Assembly: GCF_016808095.1 (NCBI RefSeq) | Contig: NC_068970.1 | Span: 47,341,630 to 47,405,629 of the forward strand | DNA length: 64,000 nucleotides | Direction: 5' to 3' | Source: Vigna angularis | Lineage: Eukaryota; Streptophyta; Magnoliopsida; Fabales; Fabaceae | Shown here: positions 30,345 to 41,402 of the stretch, piece after piece | How positions within the stretch are numbered: the stretch's first letter is position 1 | Layout: each line of letters opens with the position of its first letter | Program-made: the position numbers and the translations under genes | The notes under the pieces: generated by a model | Databases searched by the model: none | What the model saw: only the letters and a program-made list of their open reading frames with translations | Told to the model about the DNA's origin: nothing

Positions 30345-32819
30345 CTATCTTAATATCCGCTTTACTGCTTTCCAATGAGAATATCTTGGTTCCTCCATAA
30401 AACGACTTGTAATCCCCACGCTTAGCATTAAGTCTGGCCTCGTGTTGGTCAAGTATCTTAGGCTTCCGATTAGGCTACGATACTTGCTTGGGTCGACTCG
30501 ATATCCATCTCCGTATTTGGTTAGCTTCGTTCCGGGTTCCATAGGAGTAGAAACTGGATTGCACTTCATCATCTTCGCCTTCTTCAGTATCTCCTCAGCA
30601 TATCTCTTTTGGGATACAAAAATCCCTTTCGAGCTTTGATCCACCTCCAAACCTAGAAAGTATTTCATCACACCTAGATCAGTCATTTCAAACTCCTTTT
30701 TCATTACCTCCTTAAACTCGTTGATTAGCTCAATTTTGCTTCCCATGAAAATTAAATCATCTACGTATAGGGCAACAAACAACATTTCTCCTTTCTTCTT
30801 TTTTAGGTATAGAGCATGTTCATACGGACACTGCTCATAACCATTATTCTTGAAGTAGGTGTCAATCCTTTCATTCCAGGTTCGAGGAGCCTGTTTCAAG
30901 CCGTACAACGCCTTCTTTAACTTCAACACCTTCTTTTCTTCTCCTCTTCGCATGTAACCGAGAGGTTGCTCCACATAGACTTCTTCTTTTAGAACTCCAT
31001 TCAAAAATGCAGATTTCACATCCATTTGTTGTATCGTCCAACCATGTTGTGCTGCCAAAGAAAATAGCAGTCGGATTGTCTCCATCCTTGTTACAGGGGC
31101 AAACACTTCATTATAATCAATACCTTTCTGTTGTTTATAACCCTTCACCACGAGTCGAGCTTTGTAACGTTCCACATCTCCGTCTGCGTTGATTTTCTTC
31201 TTATATACCCATTTCAAGCCAATTGGTTGAGCTCCTTTGGGTATATCTGTCAGCTCCCATGTTTCATTCTTTTCAATTGAGTCGATCTCCTCATCCATTG
31301 CTTTCTTCCATCTGTCATCAAGCACGGCCTCTTCAAATTTAAGATCTTCTGCTCCTGCTAACAAACATACTACATGTACTTCATCAGTGGAGTTATAAAT
31401 GTCTTGTAAACTTCGAGATCTAGATTGCATAGGTTCATCTTCTTCTTCCGAAAAATCATTGATTCTCTCAGTTATGTTTTCTAGGTTCCTCCCAGTAGCT
31501 TTCGAGCTTCTGTGACCTACTGTTGAATTTTCTCCCCCAGACTCCGAGCTCCATGAGGACTTCTCCTTCATGTTGTCCCAGCTCCATTCACTTTCCTCAT
31601 CAACCTGAACATCCCGACTTACAACAATTTTTCCTGTAATTGGGTTATACAGTTTGTATGCTTTTGATTTTTCATCGTATCCAATAAAAACATATTTCTT
31701 GCTTTTGTCTTCAAGTTTTGTTCTGTTCTGAGTTGGAACATGGCCATAAGCCACGCTACCAAAAACCCTGAAATGGCTGACACTCGGTTTCTTCCCACTC
31801 CATGCTTCTTGTGGCGTCACTCCATCCAGTTTAGTATGTGGACACCTGTTTTGCACATAGACTGCACATTGTACTGCTTCCGCCCAGAACTTCTTTGGCA
31901 TATTTTTTCCTTTAAGCATAGTTCGAACCATATCAAGAATGGTTCGATTCTTCCTCTCAGCCACGCCATTCTGTTGTGGTGAATATGGAGCTGTAAGAAA
32001 TTGCCTTATTCCATGCTCTTCACAATATTCTTTAAACTTTGTTGAAGTGAATTCACCTCCTCTGTCAGATCGTATACCTTTTATCTGCTTGCCAGTCTCC
32101 TTCTCCACCATCAGCTTGAACTTCTTAAATACCTCAAATGCTTTCGATTTCTCCTCTAAGAAATATACCCAAGTCTTCCGAGAGAAATCATCTATGAATG
32201 AAATAAAGTATTTCTTACCACTGAATGAATCAGGAGAGATTGGTCCACACAGATCGGTGTGTATCAGATCGAGTTGTTTTTCTGCCTTGAACTCAACTGA
32301 CTTTGGAAACCTAGTCCTTGAATGTTTTCCGAGTACACATTCTTCACAAAACTTTTTCTCAAACTCTATGCCTGGTAATCCACGTACCAACTGCTTCTTT
32401 GACAGCTCGGCTAGGCCTCCGAAGTTCAAGTGACCAAACCGGAAATGCCATACCATGGCTTCATCATTTACGTCAAGCTTCAGGCACTTATTTTTTAGAA
32501 TATTTAACTCCAACTTATACATTCGATTTTTCTTCATCTCTACTCGTGCAACCAGACGACCAATTTTATCTTTCAAGTATAGTACACGATCCTTCATGTG
32601 AACTGAGTTACCTTTCTCCATCATTTGTCCCATGCTCAATATATTATTTTTCAGCTCAGGAACATAGTAAACATCTCTTATTTCTCCAACCCGTCCATCC
32701 TTCTGAATGTATCGGATTGTCCCACGTCCTTTTACAGCCACCTTGGAATTATCTCCAAATGAAACATGTCCGGCCTCAATCTTGGTGAGTACATTGAACA
32801 GATTCTCATCTCCACACAT
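30345..32819 (-). CDS. pol: Copia unit B pol, truncated at RNase H
   Basis: It matches unit A residues 1-824 (integrase and RT complete, YVDD present), then frameshifts at the deletion and loses RNase H. The breakpoints fall at two AATATCC copies seen in unit A, so microhomology-mediated loss is likely. Its gag is in another frame, as in unit A. Confidence 0.9.
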   Translation of the reverse strand: MCGDENLFNVLTKIEAGHVSFGDNSKVAVKGRGTIRYIQKDGRVGEIRDVYYVPELKNNILSMGQMMEKGNSVHMKDRVLYLKDKIGRLVARVEMKKNRMYKLELNILKNKCLKLDVNDEAMVWHFRFGHLNFGGLAELSKKQLVRGLPGIEFEKKFCEECVLGKHSRTRFPKSVEFKAEKQLDLIHTDLCGPISPDSFSGKKYFISFIDDFSRKTWVYFLEEKSKAFEVFKKFKLMVEKETGKQIKGIRSDRGGEFTSTKFKEYCEEHGIRQFLTAPYSPQQNGVAERKNRTILDMVRTMLKGKNMPKKFWAEAVQCAVYVQNRCPHTKLDGVTPQEAWSGKKPSVSHFRVFGSVAYGHVPTQNRTKLEDKSKKYVFIGYDEKSKAYKLYNPITGKIVVSRDVQVDEESEWSWDNMKEKSSWSSESGGENSTVGHRSSKATGRNLENITERINDFSEEEDEPMQSRSRSLQDIYNSTDEVHVVCLLAGAEDLKFEEAVLDDRWKKAMDEEIDSIEKNETWELTDIPKGAQPIGLKWVYKKKINADGDVERYKARLVVKGYKQQKGIDYNEVFAPVTRMETIRLLFSLAAQHGWTIQQMDVKSAFLNGVLKEEVYVEQPLGYMRRGEEKKVLKLKKALYGLKQAPRTWNERIDTYFKNNGYEQCPYEHALYLKKKKGEMLFVALYVDDLIFMGSKIELINEFKEVMKKEFEMTDLGVMKYFLGLEVDQSSKGIFVSQKRYAEEILKKAKMMKCNPVSTPMEPGTKLTKYGDGYRVDPSKYRSLIGSLRYLTNTRPDLMLSVGITSRFMEEPRYSHWKAVKRILR

Positions 32820-32839
32820 GTGGTTACTTGCTCCTGTGT

Positions 32840-33568
32840 CTAAGTACCAAACTGTGTTGTTTGAACAGTTGGTTTAAGCTCGGCTTCTGGGCCTTTTGAC
32901 ATCAACAAGACTCCTAATTCTTCATTGGTTTCCTCAGTAAGCAAATTTGTTTCCCTTTTCTTTTCGGACCGACAATATTTCGCTATGTGGCCTGGCTTCC
33001 CACAGTTGTAGCAACTTTCTGATCTACACTCATTTGCGTAGTGACCATTCTTACCACACTTGAAACATTCCACTTCAGACTTGGACCGACCTCCTCGACC
33101 CCTTCCTTGACCACGACCACGCCAATTTTGTTGTCCGGTATGTTCTGTAAAGGCTTCAATGTTACCTCTGCCACGTCCACCTCGTCCTCTACCACCTCGT
33201 CCTCGACCTCCTCTTCCTCTGCCTCCAGGACCTCGGTCTTGAGTGTTCCGAGTTCCCTTCAAGTCAAGTTGTGCTTGTAGTGCTTGGTCAAGAGGTTCCT
33301 TCTTTTTCCTTCTCCTTTGTTCGTGGGCTTCAAGTGACCCAGTGAGCTCTTCAACTGAGAGTGCTGACAGGTCCTTCGATTCCTCGATAGCGCAAACTAT
33401 ACTTTCGAAATCATCTGTTAATGATCTCAGAATTTTCTCTACCACCCGACTGACTGGCAACTCCTCTCCGTTTTTGCGGATCTGATTTGCCACTGCCTCT
33501 ACTCGAGATATATACTCGGTTACTCGTTCTTTCTCCTCCATTCTCAAGCTTTCAAATTCGCCTCTGAG
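32840..33568 (-). CDS. gag: Copia unit B gag, N-terminally truncated and frameshifted
   Basis: This is a near-identical copy of unit A gag at +4,064 bp. It has the same truncation at CCTCTGAG and the same frameshift before protease (CAGTTGG against CAGTTTGG in unit C, with one nearby substitution). Both CCHC knuckles are present. Confidence 0.85.
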   Translation of the reverse strand, partial: LRGEFESLRMEEKERVTEYISRVEAVANQIRKNGEELPVSRVVEKILRSLTDDFESIVCAIEESKDLSALSVEELTGSLEAHEQRRRKKKEPLDQALQAQLDLKGTRNTQDRGPGGRGRGGRGRGGRGRGGRGRGNIEAFTEHTGQQNWRGRGQGRGRGGRSKSEVECFKCGKNGHYANECRSESCYNCGKPGHIAKYCRSEKKRETNLLTEETNEELGVLLMSKGPEAELKPTVQTTQFGT

Positions 33569-33595
33569 ATAATAAAATTATCTTTGATACCAACA
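33569..33595. repeat. Inverted 27-bp LTR end at the B/C junction
   Basis: This repeats the rearranged junction at 29505-29531 base for base, 4,064 bp on, showing that the junction itself was duplicated. Confidence 0.9.
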
Positions 33596-33938
33596 AATAT
33601 TATTTTCTCACTCCACTTGCACACTCCCTCACGACACACACACTTATTTTTCTTCTTCTTATACAATACTAATTTTCTGTTTTTGGAGGTCTGAGTTTGG
33701 TCTCCCATAGGGATATCTATTTATAGAAGGGAAAAGCAAATGTAATAATTCCACTTTCGGTGCATTTGTATGGTAGGTGCTAACGGTGATTTAATAATCA
33801 CAAGCCAACAAAAACTTTCGGTGGGTTTATCATTTCTCCCTTCAATAATTTTATTTCTTTCGGCAGATTTTTTTCATAACCAGACAAGGTTTTTGGTGCA
33901 GTGGAAGACATGTGGGCACCATTTGAGTTTATTCTACA
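33596..33938 (-). repeat. Partial LTR between copia units B and C
   Basis: This 343-bp LTR has the same 84-bp truncation as 29532-29874, and the normal PPT follows. Confidence 0.9.
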
Positions 33939-33954
33939 AAACTCCCCCATAAAC

Positions 33955-34353
33955 TCAAATGCTTCTATCCTTCATCCCAATAAGCTTTCTGTATTCATGA
34001 AATATTACTGCAGGGAGCGGTTTTGTGAATATATCTGCAATTTGTTGTTTAGTTCCCACATGTTCTAACTCAACACTTCCTTCTTTTATCTTTTCCCGGA
34101 TAAAGTGAAAACGAACATCAATATGCTTGTTTCTTTCATGATAGACTGGATTTTTTGCTAGCTCGATTGTTGATCTATTATCTACTCGAATCACTACCCT
34201 CTCTTCTTGCATCATCTCCAAACTTTTTAGTAGGTTTCTTAGCCAAATTGCGTGTCGAACACTCCAGGATGCTGCCACATACTCAGCCTCACATGACGAT
34301 AGCGTCACAATGGGTTGTTTCTTGGAAAGCCAAGTAAATGCTGTATCTCCCAT
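33955..34353 (-). pseudogene. Copia unit C RNase H C-terminal fragment
   Basis: Equivalent to 29891-30289, with a private substitution (Ala to Thr in the NRSTIELAK segment). It is separated from unit C pol by the shared 74-bp deletion. Confidence 0.85.
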
Positions 34354-34408
34354 AAAGAAAACATAGCCAGTCGTGCTTTTTCGATCATCAATATCTCCAC
34401 ACCAATCA

Positions 34409-37400
34409 CTATCTTAATATCCGCTTTACTGCTTTCCAATGAGAATATCTTGGTTCCTCCATAAAACGACTTGTAATCCCCACGCTTAGCATTAAGTCTG
34501 GCCTCGTGTTGGTCAAGTATCTTAGGCTTCCGATTAGGCTACGATACTTGCTTGGGTCGACTCGATATCCATCTCCGTATTTGGTTAGCTTCGTTCCGGG
34601 TTCCATAGGAGTAGAAACTGGATTGCACTTCATCATCTTCGCCTTCTTCAGTATCTCCTCAGCATATCTCTTTTGGGATACAAAAATCCCTTTCGAGCTT
34701 TGATCCACCTCCAAACCTAGAAAGTATTTCATCACACCTAGATCAGTCATTTCAAACTCCTTTTTCATTACCTCCTTAAACTCGTTGATTAGCTCAATTT
34801 TGCTTCCCATGAAAATTAAATCATCTACGTATAGGGCAACAAACAACATTTCTCCTTTCTTCTTTTTTAGGTATAGAGCATGTTCATACGGACACTGCTC
34901 ATAACCATTATTCTTGAAGTAGGTGTCAATCCTTTCATTCCAGGTTCGAGGAGCCTGTTTCAAGCCGTACAACGCCTTCTTTAACTTCAACACCTTCTTT
35001 TCTTCTCCTCTTCGCATGTAACCGAGAGGTTGCTCCACATAGACTTCTTCTTTTAGAACTCCATTCAAAAATGCAGATTTCACATCCATTTGTTGTATCG
35101 TCCAACCATGTTGTGCTGCCAAAGAAAATAGCAGTCGGATTGTCTCCATCCTTGTTACAGGGGCAAACACTTCATTATAATCAATACCTTTCTGTTGTTT
35201 ATAACCCTTCACCACGAGTCGAGCTTTGTAACGTTCCACATCTCCGTCTGCGTTGATTTTCTTCTTATATACCCATTTCAAGCCAATTGGTTGAGCTCCT
35301 TTGGGTATATCTGTCAGCTCCCATGTTTCATTCTTTTCAATTGAGTCGATCTCCTCATCCATTGCTTTCTTCCATCTGTCATCAAGCACGGCCTCTTCAA
35401 ATTTAAGATCTTCTGCTCCTGCTAACAAACATACTACATGTACTTCATCAGTGGAGTTATAAATGTCTTGTAAACTTCGAGATCTAGATTGCATAGGTTC
35501 ATCTTCTTCTTCCGAAAAATCATTGATTCTCTCAGTTATGTTTTCTAGGTTCCTCCCAGTAGCTTTCGAGCTTCTGTGACCTACTGTTGAATTTTCTCCC
35601 CCAGACTCCGAGCTCCATGAGGACTTCTCCTTCATGTTGTCCCAGCTCCATTCACTTTCCTCATCAACCTGAACATCCCGACTTACAACAATTTTTCCTG
35701 TAATTGGGTTATACAGTTTGTATGCTTTTGATTTTTCATCGTATCCAATAAAAACATATTTCTTGCTTTTGTCTTCAAGTTTTGTTCTGTTCTGAGTTGG
35801 AACATGGCCATAAGCCACGCTACCAAAAACCCTGAAATGGCTGACACTCGGTTTCTTCCCACTCCATGCTTCTTGTGGCGTCACTCCATCCAGTTTAGTA
35901 TGTGGACACCTGTTTTGCACATAGACTGCACATTGTACTGCTTCCGCCCAGAACTTCTTTGGCATATTTTTTCCTTTAAGCATAGTTCGAACCATATCAA
36001 GAATGGTTCGATTCTTCCTCTCAGCCACGCCATTCTGTTGTGGTGAATATGGAGCTGTAAGAAATTGCCTTATTCCATGCTCTTCACAATATTCTTTAAA
36101 CTTTGTTGAAGTGAATTCACCTCCTCTGTCAGATCGTATACCTTTTATCTGCTTGCCAGTCTCCTTCTCCACCATCAGCTTGAACTTCTTAAATACCTCA
36201 AATGCTTTCGATTTCTCCTCTAAGAAATATACCCAAGTCTTCCGAGAGAAATCATCTATGAATGAAATAAAGTATTTCTTACCACTGAATGAATCAGGAG
36301 AGATTGGTCCACACAGATCGGTGTGTATCAGATCGAGTTGTTTTTCTGCCTTGAACTCAACTGACTTTGGAAACCTAGTCCTTGAATGTTTTCCGAGTAC
36401 ACATTCTTCACAAAACTTTTTCTCAAACTCTATGCCTGGTAATCCACGTACCAACTGCTTCTTTGACAGCTCGGCTAGGCCTCCGAAGTTCAAGTGACCA
36501 AACCGGAAATGCCATACCATGGCTTCATCATTTACGTCAAGCTTCAGGCACTTATTTTTTAGAATATTTAACTCCAACTTATACATTCGATTTTTCTTCA
36601 TCTCTACTCGTGCAACCAGACGACCAATTTTATCTTTCAAGTATAGTACACGATCCTTCATGTGAACTGAGTTACCTTTCTCCATCATTTGTCCCATGCT
36701 CAATATATTATTTTTCAGCTCAGGAACATAGTAAACATCTCTTATTTCTCCAACCCGTCCATCCTTCTGAATGTATCGGATTGTCCCACGTCCTTTTACA
36801 GCCACCTTGGAATTATCTCCAAATGAAACATGTCCGGCCTCAATCTTGGTGAGTACATTGAACAGATTCTCATCTCCACACATGTGGTTACTTGCTCCTG
36901 TGTCTAAGTACCAAACTGTGTTGTTTGAACAGTTTGGCTTAAGCTCGGCTTCTGGGCCTTTTGACATCAACAAGACTCCTAATTCTTCATTGGTTTCCTC
37001 AGTAAGCAAATTTGTTTCCCTTTTCTTTTCGGACCGACAATATTTCGCTATGTGGCCTGGCTTCCCACAGTTGTAGCAACTTTCTGATCTACACTCATTT
37101 GCGTAGTGACCATTCTTACCACACTTGAAACATTCCACTTCAGACTTGGACCGACCTCCTCGACCCCTTCCTTGACCACGACCACGCCAATTTTGTTGTC
37201 CGGTATGTTCTGTAAAGGCTTCAATGTTACCTCTGCCACGTCCACCTCGTCCTCTACCACCTCGTCCTCGACCTCCTCTTCCTCTGCCTCCAGGACCTCG
37301 GTCTTGAGTGTTTCGAGTTCCCTTCAGGTCAAGTTGTGCTTGTAGTGCTTGGTCAAGAGGTTCCTTCTTTTTCCTTCTCCTTTGTTCGTGGGCTTCAAGT

Positions 37401-37981
37401 GACCCAGTGAGCTCTTCAACTGAGAGTGCTGACAGGTCCTTCGATTCCTCGATAGCGCAAACTATACTTTCAAAATCATCTGTTAATGATCTCAGAATTT
37501 TCTCTACCACCCGACTGACTGGCAACTCCTCTCCGTTTTTGCGGATCTGATTTGCCACTGCCTCTACTCGAGATATATACTCGGTTACTCGTTCTTTCTC
37601 CTCCATTCTCAAGCTTTCAAATTCGCCTCTGAGAGTTTGAAGCCTGACTTGTTTAACTCGACTGTCTCCTTTATAGACTTTCTCCAGAATCTGCCATGCT
37701 TCTTTTGAAGATTTAGCATTCACTATCTTCTCAAAGCCAGATTCGTCCACAGCTCGGTACAAAATGTATAGAGCTGATTTATCCTTCACACGCGTTTTCT
37801 TCAACGCTACAAGTTGGGCAGCCGTCAGTCCTTCGTCGTCTGTGGGTTCTTCGTACCCACTCTCCACTACATCCCATACGTCTTGGGATCCAAGAAGAGC
37901 TCTCATCTGCACACTCCAATTATCAAAGTTGACTTTCTTTGTCAACTGAGGAAGGGACACACTGTTTACAAGGTTTGCCAT
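34409..37981 (-). CDS. gag-pol: Copia unit C gag-pol, complete 5' part, truncated at RNase H
   Basis: One frame of 1,190 residues from MANLVNSVSLPQLTKKVNFD (ATG at 37981, chosen because upstream codons overlap the PBS and LTR). UBN2-type gag lies at about 1-210 and the Arg/Gly tract at about 230-275. CCHC knuckles are at about 284-297 and 302-315, protease DTGASNH at about 360-366. Integrase and RT follow as in unit A. It ends early, losing RNase H to the same deletion as unit B. It is the only unit with gag and pol in one frame and with an adjacent PBS and full LTR. The copia lineage was not assigned. Confidence 0.93.
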   Translation of the reverse strand: MANLVNSVSLPQLTKKVNFDNWSVQMRALLGSQDVWDVVESGYEEPTDDEGLTAAQLVALKKTRVKDKSALYILYRAVDESGFEKIVNAKSSKEAWQILEKVYKGDSRVKQVRLQTLRGEFESLRMEEKERVTEYISRVEAVANQIRKNGEELPVSRVVEKILRSLTDDFESIVCAIEESKDLSALSVEELTGSLEAHEQRRRKKKEPLDQALQAQLDLKGTRNTQDRGPGGRGRGGRGRGGRGRGGRGRGNIEAFTEHTGQQNWRGRGQGRGRGGRSKSEVECFKCGKNGHYANECRSESCYNCGKPGHIAKYCRSEKKRETNLLTEETNEELGVLLMSKGPEAELKPNCSNNTVWYLDTGASNHMCGDENLFNVLTKIEAGHVSFGDNSKVAVKGRGTIRYIQKDGRVGEIRDVYYVPELKNNILSMGQMMEKGNSVHMKDRVLYLKDKIGRLVARVEMKKNRMYKLELNILKNKCLKLDVNDEAMVWHFRFGHLNFGGLAELSKKQLVRGLPGIEFEKKFCEECVLGKHSRTRFPKSVEFKAEKQLDLIHTDLCGPISPDSFSGKKYFISFIDDFSRKTWVYFLEEKSKAFEVFKKFKLMVEKETGKQIKGIRSDRGGEFTSTKFKEYCEEHGIRQFLTAPYSPQQNGVAERKNRTILDMVRTMLKGKNMPKKFWAEAVQCAVYVQNRCPHTKLDGVTPQEAWSGKKPSVSHFRVFGSVAYGHVPTQNRTKLEDKSKKYVFIGYDEKSKAYKLYNPITGKIVVSRDVQVDEESEWSWDNMKEKSSWSSESGGENSTVGHRSSKATGRNLENITERINDFSEEEDEPMQSRSRSLQDIYNSTDEVHVVCLLAGAEDLKFEEAVLDDRWKKAMDEEIDSIEKNETWELTDIPKGAQPIGLKWVYKKKINADGDVERYKARLVVKGYKQQKGIDYNEVFAPVTRMETIRLLFSLAAQHGWTIQQMDVKSAFLNGVLKEEVYVEQPLGYMRRGEEKKVLKLKKALYGLKQAPRTWNERIDTYFKNNGYEQCPYEHALYLKKKKGEMLFVALYVDDLIFMGSKIELINEFKEVMKKEFEMTDLGVMKYFLGLEVDQSSKGIFVSQKRYAEEILKKAKMMKCNPVSTPMEPGTKLTKYGDGYRVDPSKYRSLIGSLRYLTNTRPDLMLSVGITSRFMEEPRYSHWKAVKRILR

Positions 37982-38020
37982 TTCTACTCTCTTTTTCACT
38001 CGGACACTCAGACTCTCAGA

Positions 38021-38032
38021 GCTCTGATACCA
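38021..38032 (-). other. Copia primer-binding site (initiator tRNA-Met)
   Basis: The minus strand reads TGGTATCAGAGC three bases after the LTR at 38036-38462. It is the only PBS in the array; units A and B lost theirs at the rearranged junctions. Confidence 0.9.
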
Positions 38033-38035
38033 ATT

Positions 38036-38462
38036 TGCTGGTATCAAAGATAATTTTATTATTTTAAAAGTTGGAAATACAGGGTACAGAGACAACACTT
38101 CCTTCTCTTAGGAACTCACAATATTATTTTCTCACTCCACTTGCACACTCCCTCACGACACACACACTTATTTTTCTTCTTCTTATACAATACTAATTTT
38201 CTGTTTTTGGAGGTCTGAGTTTGGTCTCCCATAGGGATATCTATTTATAGAAGGGAAAAGCAAATGTAATAATTCCACTTTCGGTGCATTTGTATGGTAG
38301 GTGCTAACGGTGATTTAATAATCATAAGCCAACAAAAACTTTCGGTGGGTTTATCATTTCTCCCTTCAATAATTTTATTTCTTTCGGCAGATTTTTTTCA
38401 TAACCAGACAAGGTTTTTGGTGCAGTGGAAGACATGTGGGCACCATTTGAGTTTATTCTACA
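38036..38462 (-). repeat. Full LTR right of copia unit C
   Basis: This 427-bp LTR begins TGCTGGTATCAAAG (TGTTGG in unit A). It serves as the 5' LTR of unit C and also as the 3' LTR of the stub to its right, with the PPT at 38463. Confidence 0.9.
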
Positions 38463-38478
38463 AAACTCCCCCATAAAC

Positions 38479-39439
<961 letters not shown>

Positions 39440-39490
39440 TTCTGTGGATGGCTTGTTGTTGCTATGATAAACACCAACGTGGACCCTTTA

Positions 39491-39505
39491 ATTTATAATT
39501 TATAG
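39491..39505 (-). promoter_or_regulatory. Possible TATA box of the BBE-like gene
   Basis: The minus strand reads CTATAAATTATAAAT, two overlapping TATAAAT boxes, 52-66 bp upstream of the ATG at 39439. Position and sequence suit a plant core promoter. The AT-rich background makes chance plausible. Confidence 0.4.
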
Positions 39506-41397
39506 GAGACAATGGTGTTGTTGCTATGAAATTATCATGCGCCAAACTAACTTTTTATATTATTTTAAAGATATTCTTGTCGGGCTTTTTATGAATTATA
39601 TAAAGAATTTAAAAAGTACTTAATCCACAACTGATTTCAAAACTCAGCTACAGAATATTCCAAATAAGGCATGCTCGAAGCTTTTTTTATTTATTTACAA
39701 TATATTCAAAATTTAAGAGTATTTTATTCATATAACCTCCTTTCTCATTTAAACAGATGTCACATTACTCAAATCTTTTTTAGTAATATTAATTTTTTAT
39801 AATTAATGGTTATCGTCAAATCATAATAATGAAAAACATTTTTAAGATAATTTTATTGTTAATGTTGAATAAGTTAAAATTAAATAATTTCCTAATGTAC
39901 CACTTAATTTTCAATTTCTACCAAACTCGAAATACTATAACATAAGTATCTTTAAATTATAAATAAAATTGTGGGAAAAAAATGAGATATTTTGGTCAAA
40001 TAAAAAATTACCACTATTAAGGTTTAATAAATCTTGAAAATATCACAAAATACATTTGTTGAAAAATATTTATATATTTGAATATATTAACAATAATGAT
40101 AACTAATATTATTATTATTATTTATGATAAGAAATTACTTTATTATTATTATATTATTTCTTTTTACTTTGAACATCAAAGATTTTTTAAGTAGATCATC
40201 CCTAGTGTTTCAACAAGAGTACAATTCAAAATTACATAAATCTTGTCATCTGTCAAAATCTTCTGGTTCAAATCTGGTAGAAACAGACAGTAACATAAAT
40301 TTGTCGCAAGATTTAAAATATGATTTAGTGAAAATAGGGTGCAGATCAACTATGATAAAGCTAATATGTTTTAATTAGTAATCACAAAAATTATTTTATG
40401 TGGAGAGAATATATCACAGGAATGATGGCTTTTCTAGTATATTATTACTTTTGTTCATCCAACTATTTTATCATATTTATATATTACTTTCAATAGATAT
40501 ATTTAGAATACATTCACTATCATCAACGTCTTTCAATGATAGCCAAAGAGAATGTAGGTGAGATATTTGCGATTTGTGTCGCGTTAAAAATGTGACTGAA
40601 TATACTCTGCAGCAACCACATGCTCCCTTCATTTTCGAATTTAAAGTGAACTGTCTTGTTGCTAACGTTTCCTATCTTCCCTGATCCATTTCTTGACCCC
40701 CCACCCACTCACACACACACATATATTATATTATATAACACTTACACTAATAGTATTATTGTTTCTATGAGGACATAAATAATTTTATTACTAATATTTT
40801 TGTTTTAAAGATGATAAATACTTTTGCAAACATTTTTTAAACTGAAAAAGTGGAGGGGGCTGGAGTGACATGTACGAGGTGGAGAGTATTTACCGGATTT
40901 AAATTGTAGTATTATGATAATTTCATTCATATATTTAGGTCTTAGTGAGTGAGAATCCTAAAAAACAAGCTACGTGTAAAAAAGTGGTGAATAAAGATAA
41001 AACTAGGTGGAAGGGCAAGTGATTAATATTTGCAAATAAAGTGTACGTATGATTCTCTAGTCAATTATAAGTCCAGACAAGACAATTATATTTCATAGGG
41101 TCAACTATTAAATTGATGGTAAATTACAAGTTTCGATGAAAGACCAAGCCGTCCACGTGAAATGAGATTGAGCGAAGATGGTTGATAGTCGACCACTGTC
41201 TCGAAAAAGGAAGTTATTAAGTCCGAACAATCACCAAATAGATGAACTATGCATCAGACTAGATAGTCAACCACTAATCCGATCAACAAATCATTAAGCT
41301 CAGACTTTCACCTAATAGATTTGGCCTGAATTGGAATGGACGTACCGGAGCAGATTAATTTTAAATTTGATTAACTCAAGGTTAGAGTATTATTATT
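39506..41397. other. AT-rich intergenic sequence
   Basis: No gene is recognised. The ORF at 40124-40378 is low-complexity and the one at 40523-40708 is short. From about 41140 the text (CGACCACTG phrases) looks like old retrotransposon sequence that continues after the solo LTR at 43018. Confidence 0.5.
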
Positions 41398-41402
41398 CAC
41401 GT

